DNA from: Delphinus delphis
Taxonomy: Eukaryota; Chordata; Mammalia; Artiodactyla; Delphinidae
Length of the DNA: 64,000 bases
Direction of reading: 5' to 3'
NCBI RefSeq assembly: GCF_949987515.2
Contig: NC_082684.1
Span: 48,822,006 to 48,886,005, forward strand
Positions 10,612 through 22,949 of the stretch are shown here, in pieces. Each line of letters begins with the position of its first letter. Within the stretch, counting starts at the first letter, position 1. The translations under genes and the position numbers were made by a program. The notes under the pieces were generated by a model, which saw nothing but the letters and a program-made list of their open reading frames with translations, searched no databases and had not been told where the DNA came from.

Positions 10612-11072
10612 TAGGTGTACCTCTGTGACATAAAAATTATTTTGAGCTGAAGGCAATTGAGAAGCAACAAACCCAGAAAAAGCTCCCCTTTTTTTGCCTA
10701 AAGGCAGGTTATAAATTCTCCTTTTACTAGAGGTAGATTCTCATCAGCCCAGAGATGCAACAGAGAAATCTGCAAACAAACCTTCCTCCATTAGTTTCCT
10801 CCCATGTATTTATCTTCCCTCCTTAGTTGGCTACCCTTGGAAGACTAAAACTGCTCTGTCCTGTTATTTCTCTACAAATGTACTGTTCTCTGTCGAAAAT
10901 GCTCTGTAAGCTGGAATTCTAAGCTGCCATTTTGAGTTACTTTTGGTTTAGGTTCTCCTGCATGATGAGTGCTGCACGTGTTAATAACTGGATTGCTTTT
11001 CTCTGGTTAACCTGTTTTTGTTGTTGTTGTTGTTACAGGGGTTTCAGCCAAGAACTCAGAGGGCAGAGGGAG
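10612..11072 (+). repeat. ERVL-type LTR, copy A
   Basis: The stretch TATTTTGAGCTGAAGGCAAT, AAAAGCTCCCC, TTGCCTAAAGGCAGG closely matches the reverse complement of 22950-23500. The end TTACAGGGGTTTCAGCCAAG matches the terminal part of the copy at 21770-22275. LTR class and relatedness are seen directly; the subfamily name is uncertain. Confidence 0.65.
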
Positions 11073-11705
11073 AATTATGATGTTTCTTCGCTTACACCCG
11101 TGAACACTCCTGAGATTCAGGAGTGAGCTTGAGTGAGTGGTCCAGGCGAGAGATGTCAACTGAGGAGCTGTCGGTATAAAGCTGTAGTTGAACCGTGAGG
11201 ATGGGCTCCCTGAGAAACCACGGAAAGAAAAGAGGGTGCTGGTGACTGCATCCTAGGAAAACCCGGTATTCATAGTTAAGTGGGAGTAAGAGAGAAAGTC
11301 ACAGAAAAGTGAATTTCATGAGAAAAATGGTTGGAAAGAGAAAGAAAACCAGGAATATGTCACGTCCCAAAAGGCAGCGAGGAAAGGGTTTGGAGAGGCA
11401 GGGTTTGGAGAGGAAGCGTTGGGAGCAGGGCAATGGAGATCAACATTTGCGTTGACAGAATTTTGACAAAGCTTCCCCTAAACATTATAGAAGAGCCGAT
11501 TCTGAATGCTTGAAAGCAGGTAATGAATAAGGCAGAGCTTATGATCTCATAGATTAACATATAAATTTAAATAATCTGCTTTCCAGATCTCCTGTGGACA
11601 CTGTTATTCCCTCTTTCCTCTCCTCGGCACCCCAGTGAACCCTCAGGTAGATTTGCTAACTCTCTGAATCACCCACAAAGGCTTAGTCATTTCCCTTTTT
11701 TCTAA

Positions 11706-11917
11706 TTTTTTTTTTTTTTTTTTTTGCGGTACACGGGCCTCTCACTGCTGTGGCCTCTCCCGTTGCGGAGCACAGGCTCCGGACGCGCAGGCTCAGAGGC
11801 CATGGCTCACGGGCCCAGCCGCTCCGCGGCATGTGGGATCTTCCCGGACCGGGGCACGAACCCGTGTCCCCTGCATCGGCAGGTGGACTCTCAACCACTG
11901 CGCCACCAGGGAAGCCC
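11706..11917 (-). mobile_element. CHR-2-type SINE
   Basis: A poly(T) start and an end at GCGCCACCAGGGAAGCCCC show a minus-strand CHR SINE close to the consensus of its neighbours. The flanking duplication is unclear (CCCTTTT.. on both sides). ORFs here are SINE-derived. Confidence 0.92.
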
Positions 11918-12305
11918 CCTTTAATATTTTTTAATTATTATTATTTTATTGAGGTATAGTTGAACTACAATATTATATGTTTCAGATGTACAACATAGTG
12001 ATTCACATTTTTTAAAGATTATACTACATTTATAGCTATTATTTAATATAGGCTGTATTCTCTGTGATGTACACTATATCCTTGTAGCTTATTTATTTTA
12101 TACACAGTAATTTGTACCTTTTAATCCCCTACCCCTATCTTGCCTTTCCCTTCTTCCCTCTCCCCACTGGTAACCACTGGTTTGTTCTCTATGAGTCTGT
12201 TTCTGTTTTGTTATATTCACTAGTTTATTTTTTTAGATTCCACATCTAAGTGATATCATACAATATTTGTCTGTCTCTGACTTATTTCACTAAGCATAGT
12301 ACTGG
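11918..12305 (-). mobile_element. L1 3' end
   Basis: TTTATTGAGGTATAGTTGAA, GATGTACAACATAGTGATTC and AGATTCCACATCTAAGTGAT are the L1 3' terminal region in antisense. The CHR-2 SINE sits at its end. Confidence 0.8.
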
Positions 12306-12779
12306 CTAAATCGTCCTTTTTTCAAATTTCTGAGAACTGGTCTTTCTCCAGGATACTAGGAGTTGGGCAGGGGCTGCCACTACAGGGCTCCCTATGGTTT
12401 TGGGAAGTCAGGTTTCTCAAAGGCCCTTTGATCATCTTGTAAAGGGCATTGTCCTGACAAGTGGGCTCCAAATGCAGGCTTCACATTGGAGCCAGACTTC
12501 CCAGGATTCCTCTCTGCAAACCACAGCACTGGAGCTCAGCCTGCAGGCTGCAAAGAAGGGAGGAGATGGGGAACTCCTCCAGACTTGCCCTAATCCTACA
12601 CTGGCTCTCAGATACGAGGACATTTTATGTAAAATTTTATTTTGGAGCAGGAACACAGGATTCTCTACCTTGTACTTCAAAGTCTCGCAGAACTATTCTG
12701 TGCTCAAATGACAGGTAAACCCCAAGTAACTCACAGTGGGTCAATCTAGGAGGAAGTCAGACCTGGGTGAGGGTGGAGA

Positions 12780-13170
12780 GCATTCATTCACCAGATATTT
12801 ATTGAGCATCTGTTCTGTACCATGCTAGATACTTGAGATATACTGATGATAAAGACAGATCTGATCTTTATCATCATGGAACTTATAGCCCAACAGGGAG
12901 ACAGAAAACAGCAACAAGGCAAAGGAGATAGAGACAAACAGAAAGGTCTCTGATTTAGACAGGGTAGTCAGAAGAGGTCTCTTGAAGGTGGTGACCTTTG
13001 GGCTGAGTCATAAAGGATGAGCTATTACTGGATGTTCAAATGAGAAAAAAGGCAGAGAAAATAGTATGAGCCAAAAATCTCTTTGGCAGGAAGGACATGA
13101 TACTGTGGAACCGAAGGCAGAGCAGGGTGGAGGAGGGCGTGAGCAAGGTGGGTGGTGGGTATGTTTGTGT
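12780..13170 (-). repeat. L2 LINE fragment
   Basis: CCAGATATTTATTGAGCATC, GGGTAGTCAGAAGAGGTCTC and GGTGACCTTTGGGCTGAGTC: L2 3' end reversed. Confidence 0.8.
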
Positions 13171-13279
13171 TAAGTGGGGAGGGAGTGATGGTAGGGAAAG
13201 GGCAGGTGATAAAGATTCTCTTCTCAGCCTACCTTGAGCCAGGCTCCTCGGAGCCCTCTCCTCGACTAGGTCTCAAGCT

Positions 13280-13690
13280 TGATCTATAAAGACTTGAACA
13301 AACACTAACATATTTTCTAACAGCTCAAGGCCACATCCCTAAGATAACCCTAGCCTCCCGCCCCCCTGCTTAAAGTACCTACCTAAGAAAACTCAAGGCT
13401 GTCAAAAAATTTGCTGTCTGTTCTGGCCATGACCTGAGGATAAGGCCTCTGTCTCTCAGTCTCTATTGGAAGATAGTATCCTAACTTCCATAGTGGCCAG
13501 CCAACAGACACAGCCAGTCTAATTGCACTTATACTGACTAGCGCTTTGCAATCTTGCACTTCCTTGGCAAATCCAGGTTGAGTTCCGTTCATGGTGGACT
13601 CTTTCTTGTTGCAAACTGTATTGCTGATTAAAATCTGTCCTTACCACTTTAACTAGCGTCTGGCTTTGTTTATCTTTGACACAGGTCAGC
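13280..13690 (+). repeat. LTR-like remnant, unassigned
   Basis: The block ends with TGCTGATTAAAATCTGTCC and CTTTGACACAGG, the look of an LTR polyadenylation/U5 region. It appears to sit inside an L2 copy that resumes at about 13700. Family not recognised. Confidence 0.35.
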
Positions 13691-13699
13691 AGGGCCTTG

Positions 13700-13910
13700 G
13701 AGGCCAAGTAATCTGGATTTTCTTCTAAGTGCAAAAGCAAGCCATTGATGGTATTAAACAGAGGGTGACAAGCTGCGACTTGGGCTTTATGATCCTCCTG
13801 GCTGCCGGGTGGGTGGACAACGGAAAGTAGCTGGTAACGCATAAGAAACTGGGAGGCCTGTTAGGAGGCTGCTGCAATGATTAGGGAACAGGGGCGAATT
13901 TCAGGGCAGG
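13700..13910 (-). repeat. L2 LINE fragment
   Basis: AAGCCATTGATGGTATTAAA and GGAGGCTGCTGCAATGATTA match the reverse of the L2 ORF2 end. Confidence 0.55.
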
Positions 13911-14778
13911 CTGTCTGGTATATTTTCATGTATATGAGAGGGGATTAGCTATTGCAAATTACCCTTTCCCCTCTTTTCAGCCATGTTTATGGATGATGGA
14001 GTGTCATCCCTATAAACTATTCACCCTCATAACTCCTGTTTATTACTCAGCATTGCTGGAAGAGCTGGAGAGACATTTGGATAATTTTTCCTTTATAGTA
14101 AAATACATTCTAAACAGCAAGAGCACATTAGATAGAAAAGGAGAAATACAGCCCCTGTCAGTCAAGACGTATTTCTCAGCTCTCCCATTTTGACTCTTAA
14201 TTCAAACAGATTTTCCTATTTTCCAGTGAGATGCAGGCCCCAATTCCTCTCCTCGGCTCAGGAAAAGCTTTTTCTTTTGAAAAGCTCCCTGGAAAATATG
14301 GTAAATATGGTAAATTGAGGCTTAATAATAGAGGAAAAGTTTTGCTCTTCACTCTCATCCCCCCTTGAACACTGTTTCTCTTTATTTTTCATGTTTGCTG
14401 CATCATTCTTACTTAGCTTTGGCCAATGAGAGCAGCGGCAGCAGCCTCCTGGGAATTCCATGTTCAGTGCCTAACATCCCATGCTGGGCACGGGTGTTAG
14501 CCTCTGGGACCGGCATTCTCTCTCATCCTTTCCTCTCCAGCTGTCATCACGAAATCTCCCCAATGGTGGTGTTGGAACCTGAGACCTGACCTCACTGGTC
14601 CCACTAATGACTATGCAGGAATAAATAATTTAGATTGTTAATGAGGGTTTGAGCTATTTCCCCAATGAACCCAACTTTCTGGCAGCCCTAGTCTTCAGAG
14701 TTCAGCAGAGTGTGTGTCTTTAAAAGTTCTGCCTTTTTCACACTCTTTCCTCACAGTCAGGAAGTATTTGGGATTTTT
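13911..14778. other. intergenic DNA, nothing recognised
   Basis: Unique-looking sequence with short open frames but no splice-bounded similarity to any protein I know. Confidence 0.5.
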
Positions 14779-15073
14779 GTTTGTTTTTATAAATTTTATT
14801 TATTTATTTTTGGCTCCGTTGGGTCTTCGTTGCTGTGCGCAGGCTTTCTCTAGTTGGTGGCAAGCGGCGGCTACTCTTCGTTGCGGTGCGTGGGCTTCTC
14901 GTTGCGGTGGCTTCTCTTGTTGTGGAGCACGGGCTCTAGAGTGCAGGCTCAGTAGCTGTGGCGCACGGGCTTAGTTGCTCCGCGGCATGTGGGATCTTCC
15001 TGGACCAGGGCCCGAACCTGTGTCCCCTGCGTTGGCAGGCGGACTCTTAACCACTGCACCACCAGAGAAGCCC
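14779..15073 (-). mobile_element. CHR-1-type SINE
   Basis: The long CHR form in antisense: TTATTTATTTTTGGCTCCGT at the tail, GTTGCTCCGCGGCATGTGG, and an end at CACCAGAGAAGCC. It is flanked by TGGGATTTTT at 14769-14778 and 15074-15083. Confidence 0.92.
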
Positions 15074-15083
15074 TGGGATTTTT

Positions 15084-16190
15084 TTTTTTTTTTTTAAAGT
15101 ACAGATCTGCTTCTGACCATGGGCCTCTTTGATAGCGCTCATGGGAAATAAAGTAGGTGCCAGCCTGTCCAATCCAAGCATTGCTGGAGAAAGTGAAATA
15201 AAACAGTTCACAAATGTGAACCGAATTTCTGCTTGAACCTCCTTTCCACTTGTGGTAGAAGCTCAATCACAGTCAGCTTATGATATGATGAGTCCATTAC
15301 GATCTCGTTTCCAAGGGTTATGCCTGAATTTGGGGGACACTCAGAAATGCCAAGGAGTGGGTGGTGGATCAGTGCCCTCACAGACCACCCCCAGTACCCC
15401 AGGATGTTCTCATTTCTGCCCAGTCTTTGGTTGTTGGTGCACAAGTCACTGCTGGCCCCCTTCATGCCCACAGCCAAGTCTCTAGGTTCTCTGTGCTGTA
15501 CTGCCCTCAGTTGTTCTGGAACATCTCACTGCTCTTGCACCATCTAAGTGACAGAACTCCACTTCCATGGCCTCTGGGACCCAGGGGACTGCAGCGCTGA
15601 TCCTCTGCTGCTGCCTGTTTAACTGAGTAACTCAGCCCCATCTGCCTATGTCAGACTGCAAACCAGTGGCCCACACGTGGTCCTCAGATATGTTTTGTTT
15701 CATCTGGACTACTACAAAATTACAATTAGATCCAACACTTAGAAGTCAGAAGATTTCACATATTTCAGATCCTCCTCCCATCCTTTCCTGTCTCCTTGCC
15801 TTCTCTGAGCCCATCAATAGACTTATATCACCTTTAAAAAGCCACCCCTTGCAATATGCCTCAAAATACCACTTCAAGCTTACTTTTTCCAGTTCTGCTT
15901 CACATTCAACACTGTATGGAGCTAGAGACTTGACATTCCCTGAACCCCAGTGCTTCTTAAACTATTTGTGGCGAAGGACCAATTTAAAAATTTCCAATTG
16001 ATTGCAATAGTAAAAGACAAAAGAGTTTAACAGTAAATGAAAAATGAAATAAAAGGACATAAACACAAGCTCAATTTTTAAAAAAGTATTAGTTTGAACA
16101 GAAAATTACTCCTTCAAATTACTATATAAATTTTTAAAATGCTTACTCTCAGTTTCTCTACTTAACTCATTGTAGATCAGTAGCAGTTGT
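15084..16190. other. intergenic DNA, nothing recognised
   Basis: Pyrimidine-rich mixed sequence. The longest frame (15648-16001, 117 residues) has no recognisable domain. Confidence 0.5.
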
Positions 16191-16194
16191 AAGC

Positions 16195-16570
16195 ACGGCC
16201 CTGAACAACTCCCAGATTTCTCTGCTTCTGTGCCTTTTCTTATGCTGTTCCTCCACCTTGAATGCTGTGCCCATTGCTGTCCACCCTCCCTGCCTTCCCT
16301 GGCCTTCAGGCTCTTCTTCTCAAGACCTCCTGATCTTCCAAGGTCCTTTCAAATGCCATCTCTGCTAGGAGGCATCTTTCCTGCTCTTTGAGCCCCCATG
16401 GAACACAGATTGACTGTCATCCTTTGGGCATTGTATTATGATCATGGTGTACTGGTGTCATTATACCCTGGCCTGATATTCCACTTCCTGAGCTTGAGGA
16501 CTTTCTTTCCCATGGTACTAACACAGAGCCTTGTATCTAGTAAGCTGTCAACACATGCTTGCTGATTTGA
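16195..16570 (+). repeat. L2 LINE 3' end
   Basis: CCACCTTGAATGCTGTGCCC, TCCAAGGTCCTTTCAAATGC and the tail TAGTAAGCTGTCAACACATG are the L2 3' end. Confidence 0.8.
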
Positions 16571-16599
16571 TACTTCAGTTAAAAAAAATAAAGATACCA

Positions 16600-16932
16600 G
16601 GACTTCCCCGGTGGCTCAGTGGTTAAAAATCTGCCTGCCAAAGCAGGGGACATGGGTTCGATCCCTGGTCCGGGAAGATCCCACATGCCGTGGAGCAACT
16701 AAGCCCATGTGCCACAACTACTGAGCCTGCGAGCCACAACTACTGAGCCCACGCACCTAGAGCCCGTGCTCCGCAACAAAAGAAGCCACCGCAATGAGAA
16801 GCCCGTGCACCGCGTCGAAGAGTAGCCCCCGCTCGCCACCAACTAGAGAAAGCCTGCACGCAGCAACGAAGACCCAATGCAGCCAAAAATAAATAAAATA
16901 AAATAAATTAATTAAAAAACAAAAGACGACAA
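16600..16932 (+). mobile_element. CHR-1-type SINE
   Basis: GGACTTCCCCGGTGGCTCAG start, GGTTCGATCCCTGGTCCGG B box, repeated ACAACTACTGAGCC units and an AAATAAATAAAATAAAATAA tail. Imperfect duplication (near 16583-16599 and 16933-16949). Confidence 0.93.
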
Positions 16933-17604
16933 CAAAAAACAAAGATCCACTGGGTTGCTCACATAGCATTAGTGGCAGAGGTGGGAACAAAACTCAGGCT
17001 CTTAGTTTCATTCTCAAGAATTCTCAAAAAAATAGCCTTAAAACTTGAGATCTCTATTATAGAGGATCACAGAAAAATCTGATGAACAGAAGAAAACCAT
17101 AGGTCTATTTATTATTGCCAAATGAAATTTGACAATCTGAATGTCTTACTGAATTTGAATGAAGGCTCAGGCACCTTGAGGAAGCACATGAAAAGGCCCT
17201 GGAATTAGAATCCACATGTTCACGTTCACCCAAGATTTGGTCATTCCTGATTCTCTTTCCAGCTTAAAAAAAGGGGCGGGGGAGGGACTCCAGAGGACTG
17301 AGAAATCCAAAAGGGATATTACTAAGGGGGCTGCTGGCAGGAGTTCATCCAGCCTCAGAGAGACTGTTCTTGGAAAAGAACACTCTGGAGAGCTGGAACA
17401 ATGAAGGAACCAGGCAGCTTGGGAGCGATAGCAAAGATGTGGAAAACCCTGCCTACCCTTTCAGGGCCTCTTTGAAGTTGAGGGAGGTCAGACTATTTCT
17501 AGTTTTTGAGGTTTTAGGTATGTTTTTAAAATCAAGGACCACCAAACCTTGTAAAAATTGTGGTATACATTAAATGTTTAATGTACAGCAAATTAACACT
17601 TTTT

Positions 17605-17605
<1 letters not shown>

Positions 17606-17682
<77 letters not shown>
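17606..17682. repeat. compound (CA)n(CT)n microsatellite
   Basis: About 16 CA units followed by about 20 CT units. Likely length-polymorphic. Confidence 0.97.
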
Positions 17683-17685
<3 letters not shown>

Positions 17686-18034
17686 GATAAGAAGACTGCA
17701 TATGTAGCCTCATGTGGAAATTTAGCTCAATGTCTGTATGTAAGGCTGTTTGTGAGTATGAGGCCTGGGATGGGGGTTGAGGTTGGTGGTAGGAAGACCC
17801 ACTTCTGATGGTTTATGGCTGATTTCCCCTCCTTTCTGCCCCAAAGAGTTCAGATATTTGCCTCCTATTCTACCTTGGGAACCATTTGCAGCCATTTTCT
17901 CTCTCTATTCAAACATTCCCTGACAATCTCATTCATTCTTAGGGTTCGAACTGCCATGTTTGCCGACTGTCAGATCTATATACCCTCATGTCTGGCCTCT
18001 CTCCTGAAGCCCAGATCCTTGTATACAGTCTTTG

Positions 18035-18545
18035 TACCCAATGTCCACTGGACATTTCCATCCCTCTTGACACCTCAAACTCAGTGTTTCCAAAAATAAA
18101 GCCCACTCTCTCTTCCTTTTCCTTTCGTATTCCCCAATCTCTGATTCTGTGCTCCAGATCCAGTTGACCATGACAAGACCCAGCCTGGAACTCCCTCTCA
18201 CCTGTCCCCGCCATTCCCCTTTGCCCAGTTCCTGCCTACGCAGCCCTAAGATGGCATTTCCCTTACTCCGGAAAGCTGCCACTAACTCCTTGGAACAGGC
18301 TGGGCCCCTGGCCACACACTTTCATCCAACTGACTTGCTATTCTGTTTACTTACCACCATGGTGAGAAGTTAATTAATTGTGGACTTTTTCTTTTTATGA
18401 CTGTTCCCACTGATAGCAGATAAACCCCTTGACTGTATGGATCGTTTCTACCTTGTTTGCTGCTCTATTGCCAGGGTCTGGTATATGGTACCCAGAATGC
18501 TGTAGGCACTTAATAATTATGTATTGACAGACTGACTGAATAAAT
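18035..18545 (+). repeat. L2 LINE fragment
   Basis: L2-like sequence from CCAATGTCCACTGGACATTT to the tail GTAGGCACTTAATAATTATG with ATGAATAAA-like repeats. Confidence 0.65.
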
Positions 18546-18689
18546 GAATCCTGTCTCTCCTCTGCTTAAAACACTTCAAGCTGGCAGTCCTAAAGTCCCA
18601 TCCATTCAGCATGGGGTCTGAGGCCCTATATGTCTGAAGCCTGTCTACATTCCTTTTCACCCTCATTCTGTTGGTCCTGGGTCCTGTAT

Positions 18690-18862
18690 AGTCTAGTGGG
18701 TAAGAGTTCAAGTTTTATAATCTGATGGCCTGGGTTCAGGGATCCCAGCTGTGCCACTTACTAATAATTTTCTTTGGAATATTACTAATAATTTTACTAC
18801 TAATATTTTTTCTACTTACTAATTATTTTCCCTGGGAAAATTATTAAAGCTTTCTGTGCCTC
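18690..18862 (+). repeat. MIR, left part
   Basis: GATGGCCTGGGTTCAGGGAT, TGTGCCACTTACTAATAAT and TTCTGTGCCTCAGTCTCC. The element resumes at 19260 after the CHR SINE. Confidence 0.75.
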
Positions 18863-18880
18863 AGTCTCCTGTCTTTTTAA

Positions 18881-19242
18881 AATTATTAATTAATTAATTT
18901 TAATTAATTAATTTATTTTTGGCTGTGTTGGGTCTTTGTTGCTGTGTGCGGGTTTTCTCTAATTGCAGGGAGCAAGGTCTACTCTTTGTTGTGGTGCGTG
19001 GGCTTCTCATTGCAGTGGCTTCTCTTGTTGCAGAGCACAGTCTCTAGGCACACGGGCTTCAGTAGTTGTGGCACATGGGCTCAGTAGCTGTAGCTCGCAG
19101 GCTCTAGAGTGCATGCTCACTAGTTGTGGCACACGGGCTGAGTTGCTCTGAGGCATGTGGGATCTTCCCGGACCAGGGCTCGAACCCGTGCCCCCTGCAT
19201 TGGCAGGCGGGTTCTTAACCACTGCGCCACTAGGGAAGTCCC
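18881..19242 (-). mobile_element. CHR-1-type SINE inserted in a MIR
   Basis: Antisense long CHR with a variable (TTAA)n tail. It is flanked by a 17-base duplication with two mismatches (AGTCTCCTGTCTTTTTAA near 18863-18880; AGTTTCCTGTCCTTTAA at 19243-19259). Confidence 0.92.
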
Positions 19243-19259
19243 AGTTTCCTGTCCTTTAA

Positions 19260-19315
19260 ATGAGATTAGTAATAGTACTTACCTGGTAGGCTGTGAAGAT
19301 TAAAATTATCTTTAT
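19260..19315 (+). repeat. MIR, right part
   Basis: TGAGATTAGTAATAGTACTT and GGCTGTGAAGATTAAAATTA continue the MIR interrupted at 18862. Confidence 0.7.
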
Positions 19316-19317
19316 TC

Positions 19318-19491
19318 ATCAACATATTACATATATGATACACATATACACATGTGTATATGAATTTATATGTATCAACACATAATGCACACATATCGCA
19401 TATGTGTATGATATGTGCATATGTTAATAATATGTATACATGTATATTAATTCATTTGTGCATGTATGTGTATGTATGAATTGATATGCAA

Positions 19492-19530
<39 letters not shown>
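19318..19530. repeat. alternating purine-pyrimidine tract ending in (GT)n
   Basis: A 210-base tract of TATG/CATA words ends in about 18 GT units (19495-19530). It has low complexity and potential for non-B DNA. Confidence 0.85.
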
Positions 19531-19532
<2 letters not shown>

Positions 19533-19569
19533 ACAGTGCTTGCAGCAGTGCCTGGCACGAAGCACACGC

Positions 19570-19970
19570 TGTGCTAATTTCCTATCACGCCCTCCCACAC
19601 TCAGTGCTTGAACCACACTGAACCAGTGTTGGTTCCGCAGGGCACCATGACCTCTCTTCTCTGCCCCTTTGCACTTGCTCCCCTCTCAGCCTGGAATAGC
19701 CTAGTATCCTTCCTCTACTTGGGGAAGTCCTCCTGGCCTTCACGACCCCGGTCAGGTCACCACCTTTGGGGTGCCTTGGACCACCCTCTTTCCACCTGGT
19801 GGTGTGCAACTTCCCTCAGTGCATCATGACTCCGTGTAATCATTTCTAGTCTGCTGCCGTCAGTGACTGTGAGCTCCTTGAGGGTAGGGTTTGTGTTTCA
19901 TTGTTTTGTATCCTGCATCTAGCACAGTGTCCTGGCTCCAGCAGTGCTCTAGAAATATTTGTTGAAAAGT
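19570..19970 (+). repeat. L2 LINE 3' end
   Basis: TGACTGTGAGCTCCTTGAGG, CTAGCACAGTGTCCTGGC and AGAAATATTTGTTGAAAAGT are the classic L2 terminus. Confidence 0.85.
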
Positions 19971-20254
19971 GTAAACAATTAAAATGACTTATAGGCAGGA
20001 CTTGTATATACATATGTACACATGGGCCAGTGACCCCTGTGGAGGGCCTGGGTCATCCATAGGAGAGGAAGGAGGGCTCAGTGTAGGGCCATGGCACGAA
20101 GGAAGAAGCCCCTCTGTTTCTGGGGGTGGAGGTTGTGTGGAAGGAACAGCATTAACACAGGAGTATGTCCAGCTTCGCATGTGAATATCCTGGGCACATT
20201 CTGCTGTTCTTACCTCTGCAATGCTCTATATGCTCTGGTTGTAGCTTTGCTCCT

Positions 20255-20345
20255 AATTTGACTGTGATCTTGGGAAACAAATTCTCGAAACTTCAGTTCT
20301 CTCATCTATAAAACAGAGACCCAATCAACTGCCCTGACTGGGTTG
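20255..20345 (+). repeat. MIR fragment
   Basis: TGTGATCTTGGGAAACAAAT and CTCATCTATAAAACAGAGAC. Confidence 0.6.
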
Positions 20346-20813
20346 ATATTTATCTGCAGTCCCTTCTATGGCAGAACTGACTGCTTTGGACCATGTCTGT
20401 TCTGACTGTGCAGTGTCCATGCCTTTCTATTTGTTAATTTTTGAATATCCACCCTGACCCCTAACTACATAGTAAGTATAAATGTATGGTCACTTCCTTT
20501 TGATGTTCATGTTTACTAAATATTAGTCATCTGCATACCACTTTCTGATTTACCCTGTATTCTCACTTTACCTACACTACTTTTTTGGCTAAGTATTTTT
20601 ATTTAAATTTGACTCACTTTTTGCTTATACCTACTTTAGCCTTGTTCTATACCACAATATTCTTAAAATCATGAATTTTATAGGCACGTAGTACTTTTTA
20701 AATACACACGAAAATATATACACAACTGTTTCAGCATGTAACATTCCCCTATATACTGTCTACCATCATCTTGGGTAAAGGTATGCACACTACCCTTTGG
20801 GGATCTCATAGAC

Positions 20814-20992
20814 CAGTGGTTCTCAAAGAGTGATCCCTGGACCAGTAACATCAGCATCCCCTGGGAACTCGGTAGAAATGCATGTTCTCCAGCCCCACCC
20901 CAGACATACTGAATCCGAGTCTCGGAGGGTGAGGCTAGCAATCTGTGTTTGACAAGCCCTCCAGGTGATGTGCTCAAGATTGAGAACAGCTG
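20814..20992 (-). repeat. MER5A-type hAT DNA transposon
   Basis: Inverted ends CAGTGGTTCTCAA and TTGAGAACAGCTG bracket the typical MER5 body (CATCAGCATCCCCTGGGAAC, CAGCCCCACCCCAGACATAC). A degraded 8-base duplication may flank it (TCATAGAC / TTGGAGAC). Confidence 0.85.
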
Positions 20993-21769
20993 TTGGAGAC
21001 ATTTCTGGGCCGTCATGAGCTGACCGCTTCTACACAGGAGTCCCTCACTCAGACCCTTTCCTAAGCCTTGGCTCAGCCCTGCCTCCTTCAGGGCTATTCA
21101 TCTGTCCCCGTTCAACAGCTGAGACTGGAACAACCATGAGAACACACACCTGCTTTTCCTGCGGCTCACACAGCTGGATCCCCACAGAGGCAGCTTCTTT
21201 TGGTACAATTTCCTTCCCACGTCTATTGTTTCCCAACCTTTCAAGCATTGAGTTGATCAACTTCAGGGGAAGAAACAGGTCACATCCTCTGTTCCATAAA
21301 AACTAATTACCTTCTCTGTCCTCCTCGTTCTGTCCTGTGAGATGTGGGAGTCCTTGTTCCTCTTTGACCCAGCTTGGTCCTCCATGTGGTTGATGGCCCT
21401 CTCACCACTGGGCAGGTGGTAGGAGGCCCCCAGATGTCCACAGATGCTCTAAGACACTTTCTTGTCCTTTGACAAGAGCCTCCGTCCCTGGAGGGAGAAG
21501 CATAGGACCTTGTAAGGATTTGGCTTTGCTCAGCTCCTGACACTACAGCAGAGGTACCACTGTTTCCTTCAGGGTTTTTTCACTTCTGTTCTCCACTTGC
21601 ACTCTCTTCTTTGCTGACTTCAGCTATTTTGTAGCTTCAGCTGTGAAGCCTAAACCTGTCTGTCCAACCCCACCTCTCAGATAAGCTCTAATTCTGCATT
21701 TCCCAGGCTAGCCCCATCCTCTGTACCTCATAGCCAGCAACTGCAAAGCTGAACATTTCACCTTTGTGG

Positions 21770-22275
21770 GGAAGGAGAAAACCTCTTCCCTCTAGCCTTC
21801 TAAATTCTCAGCTGGGGCCCCGTTACAAAAGAGATTGATTAATGAGAGAAACACAAACAAGTTTATTCACAGATATACCTCGTGTATATGTATATGGGAG
21901 ACACCCAGGAAAAACTGAGTAACTCTCCAAGAGGTGGCTTAGAATTCAGGCTGAAATACCATCTTCGCTAAAAACAAAAAACCGGTGTGGGGAAGGCCGG
22001 TCATGGGGGCAATGACCAGGAAAAGCACGGTGGTTTGTTACGCAGATTTAAGTCCCTGCCTTCTCCATGGATAAGAGTGTCTTGTGATTTCGGGTCACCC
22101 TTCTCTTCCTGGTACAGAGAGGGAGACACCCTTACAAATGGAGAGTTCCTTTATAAATATAAACTTCCCATACGAAAGGGTAACTTGTACTCTACTTTCA
22201 GAGCTTATCTGCTGTCTGCTGTTTTAAAAAACAATCAGCTCAAAATAATCCATATACCAAAGGGGCACTGTCTGC
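21770..22275 (-). repeat. ERVL-type LTR, copy B
   Basis: Reverse-complement features: TTATTTTGAGCTGATTG, AATAAACTTGTTTGTGTTTC and an end like GTAACGGGGCCCCAGCTGAG. It shares these with copy A (10612-11072). Confidence 0.6.
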
Positions 22276-22289
22276 GATGAATCCACCTG

Positions 22290-22900
22290 TTCTCTTGCAT
22301 TTCCCATCTCAGCTTACGGAACCAAAGTCTACTGTATCATCCAAGCTAGAAAACCTTCTCTCTTCCTCACTCCCACATTTAAGGGGTCTTCAAGTTATGG
22401 TGATTCTACCTCTTCATCCTGAATCTTTCCTCCTCTCCATCCTGAAGCCACTTTCTTAGTGAAGGCCCTCAATATGTTATTGTTATTTTCCAGGCTGGAG
22501 TGGAATTCTAAATAACAAGTAAAACCACTAGCATATTTAGCACTTTGCTGCTAAAGCTTTTTCAGGGGCTCCGTACCACCTCCAGGGTCAAGTTCAACAC
22601 CTTTGCAAATAAGGCCCTCAAGCACCCGGCCCCAGACTTCTTTTCCTACCTTGATCCCAAAGCACACTGGACATGCTGGGAACTTTCTGGCCTCCTGGTC
22701 TGGGAGACCTTCCCGAAGCCTCTCCTTTCCCACCATCCCTGGAATCCCAGCTCTCATGTCAACCCTGTGCAGGTTCCTTGACTTTTCCCTGCATCCAGCC
22801 AAGCCTGGGCCCTGTCCTCGGCACCATCAGGATCTCTTCAGTGAGGGCAGGGCTTCTGCAGAGGGGTGGTCTCTCACTCACCCTGGCCCCCGCAGGGCCC
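22290..22900 (+). repeat. L2 LINE fragment
   Basis: CTCCAGGGTCAAGTTCAACA and AAATAAGGCCCTCAAGCACC with following sequence match L2 ORF2-end/3' UTR. The 129- and 115-residue frames here are by-products. Confidence 0.65.
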
Positions 22901-22949
22901 AATGCACATACTCCTGTGAAACCAGCACTCAGCAGCCTACAGAGACCAA

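Noticed and set aside
15648..16001. A 117-residue open frame
   Set aside because: No similarity recognised, no promoter or splice context, and composition like the neighbouring non-coding DNA.
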